Shown piece by piece: positions 1 to 13,900 of a stretch of 64,000 bases of DNA (its first letter is position 1; each line of letters starts with the position of its first letter). Source of the DNA: Cladorhizidae sp. MBARI D1340-BT2 (lineage: Eukaryota > Porifera > Demospongiae > Poecilosclerida > Cladorhizidae); contig JAQNBH010000007.1 of assembly GCA_028752905.1 (NCBI GenBank), positions 40,899,872-40,963,871 of the forward strand, in the 5' to 3' direction. The translations under genes were made by a program, and so were the position numbers. Under the pieces are notes generated by a model. It was not told the origin of the DNA. It saw nothing but the letters and a program-made list of their open reading frames with translations, and ran no database searches.

Positions 1-1000
1 CCCAAACTGCTTCAGAATGTATCTCTGAAGACCTTAAATCTCAAATTTCCCTGGGGGTAGCATGTCCCAAGAACCCCCTAGCAGGGGTCGGGCTTTACCT
101 CACTATCCAGTCTCTCTAATGCAGGTGCACACTGAAACAGTTGTTTAGGTTTGTCACAATTCTGGTGGCACTTCATCGAGTGAAGGGGAAAAAAAGCAAG
201 GGAAAAAAAGCGAGACATCACCCCTTTACACACACACAGGTTCACACAGATTCATACATAGATAAACATAGATTCAAACATAGATGCACAGAGGTTCACA
301 CAGTTTCATACATAGATAAACATAGATTCACAAAGATTAACTAGGTTCACACAGGTTTACACATAGATTAAAGGTAGGTTCACACAGAGATTAACTTAGG
401 TTCACACAGGTTTACACATAGATTAACGTAGGTTCACACTGGAGCTTCACCTCTATATCTTACCCAACATCAATTTTGCACTCCCACTTGGGCCTAAATG
501 AACCACACAAGAGGATGGAATAGCGCAGGACAGCTCATTTAAAGTGCTCGCCACTGAGGGCCAATCCTATTTTCCCCCTCCCCCCCAGGAGTATAATTTT
601 TAAAGGCCGGGGGGGGGGGGGGGAACAAGGAAGACCAACCAAGGACTGCCCCCACCCCCCGAATCTTTCCATCAGATACCATCTGCAAATACTTAACACC
701 TCAATAATGTTCTTCCAAACACTTACAACTTGTCTCTACCATTATTCCCTGTCAGTATCTTTCCCCCTACTTGCACCAGCCATCAACTTCCTGCTCTCGC
801 CAAGTGTTCACAGCAGTGCAACAAGCAGGTCACCATGCTCAGCTCAAGCCCTCTGCCACAAGCACATGCTGCAGCAACTTCACTTTCCAAAATGCAGTTG
901 GAGGCTAGCTCACAGACAAAACTATAGGGACACCCTCCATTGGTGAAAGGCTGCAGTTAGCCAAAGATGCCGGGACCTGGCAACTGGCATGGTATTGCAC
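1..1000. other. Left edge, no supported gene
   Basis: No coding exon could be supported here. About 205-440 is a CA-rich degenerate repeat built from 'ggttcacacaggtttacacatagatt'-like units. A poly-G run lies near 604-621. The missing 3' exons of the TBC1D15/17-like gene (minus strand) should lie here or beyond the window edge, but none was recognised. Confidence 0.6.
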
Positions 1001-1011
1001 CTTCCACCACC

Positions 1012-1300
1012 CAGATATCAATCATTGGACATTGATCAAACTCCTGGCAACTGGCACGCTGATCTTCCACCAGCCAGATATCAATCATTGGACATTGATC
1101 AAACTCCTAGTAACTGGCATGCTGATCTTCCACCAGCCAGATATCAATCATTGGACATTGATCAAACTCCTAGCAACTGGCACGCTGTTGCACCTTCCAC
1201 CGGCCAGATATCAATCATTGGACATTGATCAAACTACTAGCAACTGGCACGCTGTTGCATCTTCCACCACCCAGATATCAATCATTGGACACACTCTCAT
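1012..1300. repeat. 63-67 bp minisatellite, about 5 copies
   Basis: The motif 'atatcaatcattggacattg' recurs at about 1015, 1078, 1141, 1208 and 1275, giving spacings of 63, 63, 67 and 67 bp. The array lies downstream of the last recognised TBC exon. Open frames over it are repeat artefacts. Confidence 0.9.
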
Positions 1301-1682
1301 CAAACTCTCAACTGTTTCGTATCTTCACAGTCCATGGAGGAGGCTGCCTGTGAAGTCACAACTGCCAGAAGACTGGACAGGTACTGGAATGCCCTGCAGG
1401 CATATTTCCATGGACAGCAAGAAGCTCATCAAGAAATTAAGGACAATTGTAGATTAAAAATAGGTGTGGTCTTACTAATAATTCTTGCCTCAAGGCTTTG
1501 TAAAGAATGTTTCTATGGTATGGTGCTACTTCACCGCACAGAGCCGATGTTTCTCCCCCATCAATGGCAGCGAGGCTAGAGCTTCAGAGCAAGATACTCC
1601 ATGGACGCCACGCGAAGATGTTGGGCGCTAAACACCTGAGGTGCTAAAGAGTGGGTGTTACGTTTTTCTAATGTTCTCTCAC

Positions 1683-1959
1683 CTCCCAGATCTGGATGAT
1701 GTCCTCGAAGTTGAACTCTCTCTTGAAATGAACGAGGAGCCAACGGAAGCAGCAGTACAAGTTGTTGCTCTCCTTGTCCTCTGCACAATAGAGAAACATT
1801 GGCCGCAAAGAGATGCTTCTCACTACCAGGTAATTAGACACACACCATAAGGAACTCACTCATAAATTGGTAGAGTTCAGGGTTAATTATGTTTAGGAGA
1901 GCTCGCAGCTGCTTCAGACGGATCCTCATGCCCTCCTGGGACATTTCAAAGTGATGTTG
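1683..1959 (-). CDS. TBC1D15: TBC1D15/17-like exons 13 and 14
   Basis: Exon 13 (1860-1959) reads QHHFEMSQEGMRIRLKQLRA and ends PELYQFM. Exon 14 (1683-1780) reads DKESNNLYCCFRWLLVHFKR and then EFNFEDIIQIWE, the conserved FRWLLxxFKREF core of the family. Donors are ATGA|gtgagt... (ATG A then gtgagt) and GGGAG|gtgaga. After IWE the family normally continues with 'VLWT...', but no matching exon was found in 1-1680. Confidence 0.92.
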
Positions 1960-4900
1960 CTACAGAATTGATGGTAGAATATCAATATTAGGAAGAGGAG
2001 GAGAAAGATGGAGAAGAGGAGGAGGAAGAGGAAGAAGAGGAGGAGGAAGATGGAGAAGAGGAGGAGGAAGAGGAAGAAGAGGAGGAGAAAGATGGAGAAG
2101 AGGAGGAGAAAGATGGAGAAGAGGAGGAGGAAGAGGAAGAAGAGGAGGAGGAAGATGGAGAAGAGGAGGAGAAAGATGGAGAAGAGGAGGAGGAAGATGG
2201 AGAAGAGGAGGAGGAAGAGGAAGAAGATGAGGAGGACGAGGTGGAAGAGGAAGAAGATGAGGAGGAAGAGGTGGAGGAACAGAAAGAGGAGGTAGAAGAG
2301 GAGGTAGAAGAGGAGGTAGAGGAGGAGGTAGAGGAGGAGGAAGGAGAAGGATGATGGGGGTGGAGGAGGAGTAGGAAGAGGAGGAAGAGGAGGAAGAGGA
2401 AGAAGAGGATGGGAGAGGAGGAAGAGGACGAAGAGGATAGTGAGGAAGAGAAGCAAGAGAAGGGAGAGGAAAGAGAGAAGGAAGTTGATAGGATGAAAAG
2501 GAGAATATCCAAAGTAAATTATTTATGCATGTATGTCAGAAGTGCCCTTCTGTCCAAACTACCAACATAACTTACCACTGTTTCCATAAAGCCCACAAAA
2601 CACCAGAAAGCATCCACCTCGTTATCCATGACAATAAGCAGGGGCGCCAGAAGATCACTCATGCCCTGCACATACCCTGCAAAAATGATTATTGATGCAG
2701 GTACTCAGTGAGCCAGTCCACATACCCTGCAAAAATGATTATTGATGCAGGTACTCAGTGAGCCAGTCACCATGCTCACAATTAGGAGGAACAAACCACA
2801 GAGTATACAGTCATAGCAGGTGTGTTGCACAGACAGTCATAGCAGGTGTGGTGGCTTCATTGCACAGAGAGTCATAGCAGGTGTGGTGGCTTCATTGCAC
2901 AGACAGTCATAGCAGGTGTGGTGGCTTCATTGCACAGACAGTCATAGCAGGTGTGGTGGCCTCATTGCACAGGCAGTCATAGCAGGTGTGGTGGCTTCAT
3001 TGCACAGACAGTCACAGCAGGTGTGGTGGCTTCATTGCACAGGCAGTAATAGCAGGTGTGGTGGCTTCATTGCACAGGCAGTCATAGCAGGTGTGGTGGC
3101 CTCATTGCACAGAGTCATAGCAGGTGTGGTGGCTTCATTGCATAGACAGTCATAGCAGGTGTGGTGGCCTCATTGAACAGGCAGTCATAGCAGGTGTGGT
3201 GGCCTCATTGAACAGACAGTCATAGCAGGTGTGGTGGCCTCATTGAACAGGCAGTCATAGCAGGTGTGGTGGCCTCATTGCATAGAGAGTCATAGCAGGT
3301 GTGGTGGCTTCATTGCACAGACAGTCATAGCAGGTGTGGTGGCCTCATTGCACAGGCAGTCATAGCAGGTGTGATGGCCTCATTGAACAGGCAGTCATAG
3401 CAGGTGTGGTGGCCTCATTCACAGACGTCATAGCAGGTGTGGTGGCCTCATTGCACAGGTAGTCATAGCAGGTGTGGTGGCCTCATTGCACAGGCAGTCA
3501 TAGCAGGTGTGGTGGCTTCATTGCACAGACAGTCATAGCAGGTGTGGTGGCCTCATTGCACAGAGAGTCATAGCAGGTGTGGTGGCTTCATTGCACAGAC
3601 AGTCATAGCAGGTGTGTTGCACAGACAGTCATAGCAGGTGTGGTGGCTTCATTGCACAGACAGTCATAGCAGGTGTGGTGGCCTCATTGCATAGACAGTC
3701 ATAGCAGGTGTGGTGGCTTCATTGCACAGAGAGTCATAGCAGGTGTGGTGGCCTCATTGCATAGACAGTCATAGCAGGTGTGGTGGCATCATTGCACAGA
3801 CAGTCATAGCAGGTGTGGTGGCCTCATGGCACAGACAGTCATAGCAGGTGTGGTGGCTTCATTGCACAGACAGTCATAGCAGGTGTGGTGGCCTCATTGC
3901 ACAGGCAGTCATAGCAGGTGTGGTGGCTTCATTGCATAGACAGTCATAGCAGGTGTGGTGGCCTCATTGAACAGGCAGTCATAGCAGGTGTGGTGGCCTC
4001 ATTGAACAGACAGTCATAGCAGGTGTGGTGGCCTCATTGAACAGGCAGTCATAGCAGGTGTGGTGGCCTCATTGCATAGAGAGTCATAGCAGGTGTGGTG
4101 GCTTCATTGCACAGACAGTCATAGCAGGTGTGGTGGCCTCATTGCACAGGCAGTCATAGCAGGTGTGATGGCCTCATTGAACAGGCAGTCATAGCAGGTG
4201 TGGTGGCCTCATTCACAGACGTCATAGCAGGTGTGGTGGCCTCATTGCACAGGTAGTCATAGCAGGTGTGGTGGCCTCATTGCACAGGCAGTCATAGCAG
4301 GTGTGGTGGCTTCATTGCACAGACAGTCATAGCAGGTGTGGTGGCCTCATTGCACAGAGAGTCATAGCAGGTGTGGTGGCTTCATTGCACAGACAGTCAT
4401 AGCAGGTGTGTTGCACAGACAGTCATAGCAGGTGTGGTGGCTTCATTGCACAGACAGTCATAGCAGGTGTGGTGGCCTCATTGCATAGACAGTCATAGCA
4501 GGTGTGGTGGCTTCATTGCACAGAGAGTCATAGCAGGTGTGGTGGCCTCATTGCATAGACAGTCATAGCAGGTGTGGTGGCATCATTGCACAGACAGTCA
4601 TAGCAGGTGTGGTGGCCTCATGGCACAGACAGTCATAGCAGGTGTGGTGGCTTCATTGCACAGACAGTCATAGCAGGTGTGGTGGCCTCATTGCACAGGC
4701 AGTCATAGCAGGTGTGGTGGCCTCATTGCATAGGCAGTCATAGCAGGTGTGGTGGCTTCATTGCACAGACAGTCATAGCAGGTGTGGTGGCCTCATGGCA
4801 CAGACAGTCATAGCAGGTGTGGTGGCCTCATTGAACAGGCAGTCATAGCAGGTGTGGTGGCCACATTGAACAGGCAGTCATAGCAGGTGTGGTGGCTTCA

Positions 4901-7900
4901 TTGCACAGGCAGTCATAGCAGGTGTGGTGGCTTCATTGCACAGACAGTCATAGCAGGTGTGGTGGCTTCATTGCACAGACAGTCATAGCAGGTGTGGTGG
5001 CCTCATTGAACAGGCAGTCATAGCAGGTGTGGTGGCCTCATTGCACAGATAGTCATAGCAGGTGTGGTGGCCTCATTGCACAGGCAGTCATAGCAGCTGT
5101 GGTGGCCTCATTGCACAGGCAGTGGCCTCATTGCACAGGCAGTCATAGCAGGTGTGGTGGCCTCATTGTACAGACAGTCATAGCAGGTGTGGTGGCCTCA
5201 TTGCACAGATAGTCATAGCAGGTGTGGTGGCTTCATTGCACAGACAGTCATAGCAGGTGTGGTGGCTTCATTGCACAGACAGTCATAGCAGGTGTGGTGG
5301 CCTCATTGCACAGGCAGTCATAGCAGCTGTGGTGGCCTCATTGCACAGGTGGTTAAATCAGGTTTGGTACCTTCATTACAGGTGAGCCTAGTTTGTGTAT
5401 ATGTTTGGTGTACCTCTAAGCAGAGCCTCAGCTAGCATTGTAATGGATGCTCTATCTGCATTTCTCAGCCTGTATCCATCTTAGTAATGCTGTGTTCTCT
5501 CTATAGTGGAGGAATTTCTATTTTCTTTCCATTCATACCCAGCCATTGTTGGTATGTACACACACGTAGCCTGGACTTTGTACCCACCATCGTTCCAATT
5601 TCTGACTAGCCAAGAAGAATATTTCAAAGTTCGCACCCACATGGTACATTTTTCTATGGCCCGAATAGTTACGCCTTTCTCGGTAATGAACTTTATATTT
5701 ATTCATCCAACATTTTGGCTAGATGGTCTAACCTTCATCAGGAATAAGATGGGTGGGTGCTTGCTACAAGTGCCCAGCCTAATCCTAGATGAAGGATTCA
5801 GGGGGGTGAGTGCTTGCTACGTGTACCCAGCCTAATCCTAGATGAAGGATTCATAGGGGTGGATGCTTGCTACAAGTGCCCAGCCTAATACTAGATGAAG
5901 GATTCAGGGGGGTGGGTGCTTCCTAATTGTCGAAGTTGAAATGATAATGACTGTTGATTATAATAACATACAGTTTATGATGGATCCATCACATAACGTC
6001 GCCTGCATCTCATTAGGTGGAGAGACAAACAAGAAAGCCGGCGAGAACCGTGGCTAAGGAATGAGTTAGCTGTGAAGTGGAAGGATGTGGCAGATGCAGT
6101 GGGTTTGGACACGGCCACAATAAAATTTATAGACCGCACGAATCTAAACAATCCGCAAGAGTGTATCAGAGACGTGATGACAAAATGGCAAGAGGATGCA
6201 GCAGATATGGACAATCTGCAAGAGTGTATCAGAGATGTGATGACAAAATGGCAAGAGGATGCAGCAGATATGGACAATCCGCAAGAGTGTATCAGAGATG
6301 TGATGACAAAATGGCAAGAGGATGCAGCAGATATGGACAATCCGCAAGAGTGTATCAGAGACGTGATGACAAAATGGCAAGAGGATGCAGCAGATATGGA
6401 CAATCTGCAAGAGTGTATCAGAGATGTGATGACAAAATGGCAAGAGGATGCAGCAGATATGGACAATCCGCAAGAGTGTATCAGAGATGTGATGACAAAA
6501 TGGCAAGAGGATGCAGCAGATATGGACAATCCGCAAGAATGTATCAGAGATGTGATGACAAAATGGCAAGAGGATGCAGCAGATACGGACAATCCGCAAG
6601 AGTGTATCAGAGATGTGATGACAAAATGGCAAGAGGACACAGCAGATATGGAGTACCCGTACATCTGGCGGAGTCTCATAGACATATTAGATATGATACA
6701 GCTCAGTGCTGTCAAGAAGGATCTGCAGGAGGCACTGGAGGCAGACGTGAGTAACTTAAAGAGGAACTTTGTCACATCTAGGTGAGCGGATCTGCAGGAG
6801 GCACTGGAGGCAGACGTGAGTAACTTAAAGAGGAACTTTGTCACATCTACAGGTGAGCTGGTATTGTATTGTGACTGTGTTTATATTGTTACCTCCCACT
6901 GAGAAAGTATGCACTATATAGAATAGGGTTATTGTGTTTGTGTGCCTTAATAAAATAAAAAACACCAGATAAGATGGTGGATATTGATAGCTCCATCACA
7001 AGATGGAGGAGATTAATAGCTCCATCACAAGATGGAGGGGATTAATAGCTCCATCACAAGATGGTGGAGATTGTTTTAGTTCCATAACAAGATGGAGGAG
7101 ATTAATAGCTCCATCACAAGATGGTGGAGATTGATAGCTCCATCACAAGATGGAGGAGATTAATAGCTCCATCACAAGATTAATAGCTCCATCACAAGAT
7201 GGAGGAGATTGATAGCTCCATCAGAAGATGGTGGAGATTGTTAGTTCCATCACAAGATGGTGGAGATTGTTAGTTCCATAACAAGATGGAGGAGATTATT
7301 AGCTCCATCACAAGATGGAGGAGATTAATAGCTTCACAAGATGGAGATTAATAGGTCCATCACAAGATGGAGGAGATTGATAGCTCCATCACAAGATGGT
7401 GGAGATTGTTAGAAGATGGAGGAGATTAATAGCTCCAACACAAGATGGAGGAGATTGATAGCTCCATCACAAGATGGTGGAGATTGTTAGTTCCATCACA
7501 AGATGGTGGAGATTGTTAGTTCCATAACAAGATGGAGATTAATAGCTCCATCACAAGACGGAGGAGATTAATAGCTTCACAAGATGGAGATTAATAGGTC
7601 CATCACAAGATGGAGGAGATTGATAGCTCCATCACAAGATGGTGGAGATTGTTAGAAGATGGAGGAGATTAATAGCTCCATCACAAGATGGTGGAGATTG
7701 ATAGCTCCATCACAAGATGGCAGAGATTATAGCTCCATCACTGACTATTGGAGAGGTCTCTTTCCTTGCCTCATTGGACAGGGATGACAAGCTTCAGCTA
7801 TGGTCTCCATCTTGTGAAATGTGTTGAGTCAAACTAGAGTTAGTGGACACTAGCATGCTCCAAATGTTCAGCTTGGAAGGTGAACCTAGCCACCACTTGT

Positions 7901-10900
7901 CTTGTTAGGCTTGACCCTCTCCCACATCTACACTAGTGAGGGGTGTGTCCGGGATCATTCCATCAGCGTCCATACCGTGGTTGCTGAGTATTTGATGGTC
8001 CACACATACTGTACACAGCCATGGGTGGTGAGTTCTGGATGACCCACATATACTGTACACAGCAATGGGTGCTGAGTTCTTGATGGTCCACATATCTGCA
8101 CACAGCCATGGGTGCTGAGTACTTGATAGTCCACTGTCACGGGGCAACCTCCAGGGTGCCATGTGACTATGGAACATTAACTGAAACTCTTTAGTAGAAA
8201 TATCACCTTGTTTAATTAGCACTTGTATTGTGTCAACTACATACTGAATATGTTTATGTAGTTGAAACCCACTGGAAGGCCAAACAGCTGCTCGGCTTAT
8301 AAGGAGCAGTAGTAAAGCCTGAAGAACAGAGGTTGCTGTAAAGTTCATTTCAACCAGTGAACAGTAGACATATACTTAGTACGGGCCCTGACCATATTGA
8401 GATGGGAGGAAAGGTATTGTCTTGGTGACAGCACAGATACAGATATAACCTATGTGACAGCTGGCACGTCACAATTGGTAGCAGCGGTGAACCGAGGACT
8501 TTCAGATGTCGCAATCTCTCACAATTTTTCTCAATCTATGTGAGCTGCCTTGCTTCAACTGGAAAACCCTCATTTCTCAGATTGTAAGTACAGTGAAACC
8601 TCCCTCATCTGGGCAGCGTAGGACCAAGGGGTGCCTGTAACTTAGAATTTCCTTTATTAATTAGTACACATGTATTACATACAACCATAATAATGTTGTG
8701 TACACATGTCATTCCAATTCTCACTTATTTTTTTATTTAAAGAAAGATGTTATGGGGTTGTTTTAGGTTCTCCACTCGGTTCAGCAGTATCTCTCCAATT
8801 ATTTACTAGAAGGAGATGAACGGGGTCTGTATCACCTTGAGGCTCAAGCCACTTCAACACGACATCAAGCGAGGCTTTTGTGTCGGACACTGAACTTTGG
8901 GAATCCAATTCCTCACACTAGAGAAAGAATCGTTGACTGATCTTTCACCAATGACTTCCCTCACAATTTCATCGTCTGTCATTAGTTGGTATCCAGGTTC
9001 TTCTGCGTCTTCTTCAAGCCAGTCTTCAGTGGTAACTCTTACTTTGATTTGTTGATTTTTTTGTTGAGTGGTTCTCCTTGAAGGGATAGACATCTATTCC
9101 ATGTCTGCAAGAGGATTTCTGCAACCAACCTTGAAAGATTCTATATCTCTGTCTGGATAGAATCTTGTATAGCTGCAGTGCCTCTCTTGCAGAACTGGTC
9201 CAGACACAGGAGCGTTGCTGAATGAACCAGATGTAAGCAGCTATGTCCAGCTTCTCAAAGTTAGCCAGTGCCTCTCTTGCAGAACTGGTCCAGACACAGG
9301 AGCGTTGCTGAATGAACCAGATGTAAGCAGCTATGTCCAGCTTCTCAAAGTTAGCAATGCATCTCTTCTTAGCATAGGAGGGATAGTCACTCACTGAAAC
9401 ATCCTCTCAATCTTTTCTCTCCCCTTCCATATATCAGACTAACCTTTGTGACTTCCCTTTCTTTAGCTTACTAATATAATCTCCAGCTTCTTTTCTAATG
9501 TTACAACATTGCGACACATTCCCCCCACAAGGGTTCTTAAGTGCGGTCGGTAAAGGGGATTTTTAAAGCTTTTGCTGCCCAGAAGGAGGTGCCTGTATAT
9601 TGGGAGTCCGGATAAGGGAGGTTTCGCTGTATATGGTCACAGTTGTTTACTTGACCCAGTTAGAATGAGCAAGGAAACAGAACGTCGGCTGAGGAGTGGA
9701 AAGGCTGCTTTCAGAAATATAGCAAATCAGGCATTAGTCAACACCAGCGAAGCAGAGGAGACATACTCTACGATAAACAGGAACAAGGAGGAAATGGACA
9801 GTCAGAGCTACGGAAGAGGAAGAAAACAGCAATGACCCCACCCGTATGATAGCGGAGATGATGAAGCTAATGTGGAAGGAGAGAAAGTGAACTAGAGAGA
9901 AGGAAATTCCTGGAGCTGTTATCCAAGGACAGAGACAGGGGCAAGTTGAACAAATACAATGTTAGGTAGAAGGGGAAGACGATTTGAAGACCACATGGAC
10001 AGTTACAAGGCGGGAAAAAACGAAGTGGCCCAGGGAATTACTCCCACTATTAACCCCAGAAGCCACGAAATTACAAGTAGGTATGACCGCCGCTAGTCAG
10101 AAGGACAACTATGATGCGGTCAGGAATGCTTTAATGAAGCACTACCACATTACCAGCAGCACTTACTGGGCTAAGATTGAGGGGCTGAAGAAGAGAGGTC
10201 CTGACTCTTGGGTGATGTTTAGTCACAAGTTGCAGTGTGTAGGTACCCAGTGGATTCAGGATTGTGTGACCAAGGAGGACGTCATGGATCTAGTGATGCA
10301 CGAGAGCTGTTAAAGGCACTAGTACCTGAGGAGGATATTGCCACATGGGTCGGAGACTGAAGCCAACCACCCTCGATGAAACTGCAGAACTGGCTGATGA
10401 GGCTCCACCACCTTAAAAGGCTGGTGCACAACACGACGCAAACAGCACGCGTTGCGATGCGACGCATCCTCAAGTGTTGTGTGAACCATGCAACGCGTTC
10501 TAGCTTCGATGTGACGTTCGGATAGACTCGAGTTCTATTTTTGCATCCAGGTGTGAAGCCTCTTCATCCGTCCAGCCAATCAGATTGCTTCTTCATTGCA
10601 TGTGATTTTGTCAACCTGTGAATTATTTAGAAAGCTATGCTAAGCGGAGTTTCTAAGCAATGGATGTGCTCCTCGTAGTCATCATCACTCTCAGAGCTGT
10701 CGTTGAAGTCGGATTCCCAAGTATTCGCCATCTTCACTAAAAGGTCAAAGGTCGGAATTCAGTTCAACAATGCGCATCTTTGAACAACATTGTGAACCAC
10801 GCAGATGCGTAAGAATGCTTCTTTTGAGGACGCGATGCGACACATCAGAAAAAAGTTATGTGAATCAGCCTTTAGACTGGCTGGGGACAGGCAAGACACA

Positions 10901-13900
10901 TAAGCCAGGCCCAGTATGGAGGCAGGCCCAGTATGAAGCCAGGCCCAGTATGAAGCCAGGCCCAGGCCCAGTATGAAGCCAGGCCCAGTATGGAGCCAAG
11001 CCCCACAGAAGACATGAAAAAAAGGACAGGGAGACTGAGTTGGGGGAGAAGGGAGTTAAGAGGGACACCAAGAGCCAGCAAAAACCTAAGGTTGACGGTA
11101 ATAATTTTGGTCACTTGCAGCTGACTGTCCGGAGAGAGCTACCACTGGCAGAGCAAGAGGAGATCTCCCATGAACTTTGGAATTCCACGGATCACCCCAA
11201 GTCATCCACAACATCGCTGGAACACTCTATTTGAGTACCGATTCCATTCTTTCCAGCAAAACAACACTTTCTCTTCAGTCACCAAATATTTCTCAAACCA
11301 TCTGCGTCATGCAGCACTCACCGAGGTCAAAGTTGTACATGGCGTAGGTCCTGAGGATGTACTCCATCTGCCTGAGTTTGGGACTGCTCACGCTGTGATA
11401 GGAACTCAGGTCCCTGTCAGTACGCAGCACGTCCTTATCTGCGACATAAACACACACACATACGTACGCACACTATCACACAGTAGAGGCCAAGCAGAGC
11501 TTAGCCAGGAGGAAGGAAGGGGAGAACCCTCCATACCCCAGACCAAGCAAATATATATTACATTACTAGTACATATATGTACTGTATATGAAAAATGATA
11601 GAAAAAATTATTTAAGGAACACTGAATATTTTCCCCTCCCACACACACGAAAAAATCCTGTAAGAAACCTTGTCAGTGGGTTGGGAAAAAAACTAGCTCC
11701 TTCCCCCCCAGCATTCCTTTATCAAATTCTTTGACCCCTCAAACCTAAGACTTGGATACCTATAGTCCCACTTCCTTTCTTTGTGTTGTCCACTTCCATA
11801 CACCCACCTATGTTCCTACCCACCTTAGTACCCTACCTACTTACCCCCCTCCCTACACACCCACCTACCTCCCTAGGTACCTATCCACACCCACTCACCT
11901 ACCCACCCACCTACCAATTTACCTTACCCACCCACCCACTTACCCACCTATCTATCCATACACCTACCTACCCACCTACCTATCCACACACCTACCTACC
12001 CACCTACCTATCCACACACCTACCCACCTATCTATCCACACACCTACCTACCCACCTACCTATCCACACACCTACCTACCCACCTATCTATCCACACACC
12101 TACCCACCTATCTATCCACACACCTACCTACCCACCTATCTATCCACACACCTACCTACCCACCTATCTATCCACACACCTACCTACCCACCTATCTATC
12201 CACACACCTACCTACCCACCTACCTATCCACACACCTACCTACCCACCTACCTATCCACACACCTACCTACCCACCTATCTATCCACACACCTACCTACC
12301 CACCTATCTATCCACACACCTACCTACCCACCTATCTATCCACACACCTACCTACCCACCTATCTATCCACACACCTACCTACCCACCTATCTATCCACA
12401 CACCTACCTACACACCTATCTATCAACACACCTACCTACCCACCTATCTATCCACACACCTACCTACCCACCTATCTATCCACACACCTACCTACCCACC
12501 TATCTATCCACACACCTACCCACGCACCTACCTACCCACCTATCTATCCACACACCTACCTACCCACCTATCTATCCACACACCTACCTACCCACCTATC
12601 TATCCACACACCTACCTACCCACCTATCTATCCACACACCTACCCACCCACCTATCTATCCACACACCTACCCACCCACCTATCTATCCACACACCTACC
12701 TACCCACCTATAGATCTATCCACCCACCCACCCACCCATCTACCTCTATCTACATGGCTGTCTTTATTTAAGTATGGAATAAGCAACAGACCAGAAACAA
12801 GAGTCCCTCTGAAGAACGCACTACAAACTACTACCACAACTTATCAGAAGCCCTAATAAAAGCCACACCCACATTCCAGAGGCATGCAGCAAGTACTAGG
12901 CGGAGCACTCACTGATGAGGTGCTTCACCTCCCGCCACTTCCTGAACCTCTTCTCTTGTTCTGGTGTGAATGCCTGCCATTGCCCCTTCATGGCCCAATA
13001 CTCATTCTCCTTGGCCGCATGGTGCTCCATGCGCTCGAGGTCCGTCACCTCAAACTGGTGCAGGTCTAGCAGGTACTTCCAGGCCTCCTTGCGCAGCTTG
13101 TGCTCAATCCCCTGAGGGAAATGGGGAGAAGAGGAGGAGGATGGGAGGGGAAGGGATGGGGATGTAAAGAAGTAGGAGGATGGGGAGGGGAGGAGGATGG
13201 AGAGGAGGACGGAGAGGAGGATGGAGAGGAGGATGGAGAGGAGGATGGGGAGGAGGATGGAGAGGAGGATGGGGAGGAGCATGGGGAGGAGCATGGAGAG
13301 GAGGATGGGATGGAGAGGAGGATGGGGTGGAGAGGAGGATGGGGTGGAGGATGGGGAGGAGGATGGGGAGGAGGATGGAGAGGAGGATGGGGAGGAGGAT
13401 GGGGAGGAGGATGGGGAGAAGGATGGGGAGGAGGATGGGGAGGAGGATGGGGTGGAGGATGGGGAGGAGGATGGAGAGGAGGATGGGGAGGAGCATGGGG
13501 AGGAGCATGGAGAGGAGGATGGGGAGGAGGATGGGGTGGAGGATGGGGAGGAGGATGGGGAGGAGGATGGGGAGGAGGATGGGGAGGAGGATGGGGAGGA
13601 GGATGGGGAGGAGGATGGAGAGGAGGATGGGGAGGAGGATGGAGAGGAGGACGGAGAGGAGGACGGAGAGGAGGATGGGGAGGAGGATGGGGAGGGAGAG
13701 AAAGGAGGAGGATGGAGAGGAGGATGGAGAGGAAGATGGAGAGGAGGATGGGGAGGGAGAGAAAGGAGGAGGATGGGGAGGGAGAGAAAGGAGGAGGAGA
13801 AAGGAGGAGGATGGAGAGGAGGATGTAGAGGAAGATGGAGAGGAGGATGGAGAGGAGGATGGGGAGGGAGAGAAAGGAGGAGGATGGAGAGGAGGAGGGG

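Noticed and set aside
1334..1579. Plus-strand frame after 'cttcacag' (MEEAACEVTTARRLDRYWNA)
   Set aside because: Looks protein-like but has no identified family, no neighbouring exons, and lies at the end of a minisatellite.
2806..5350. CRISPR-like array of 33-bp units
   Set aside because: Units are contiguous without unique spacers, and the genome is eukaryotic.
5506..5835. 109-codon plus frame after a good acceptor, possible upstream exon of the death-domain gene
   Set aside because: No recognisable domain. Its 3' half is a dispersed repeat copy and a 53-bp tandem repeat.
6072..6844. Antisense and alternative-frame ORFs across the death-domain repeat
   Set aside because: The 63-bp period lacks stops in several frames. 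Only one frame continues into death-domain helices on both sides.
11752..12856. Open frames of more than 300 codons on the plus strand
   Set aside because: They are translations of a stop-free 28-bp minisatellite (Pro/Thr/Tyr repeats) open in two frames at once.
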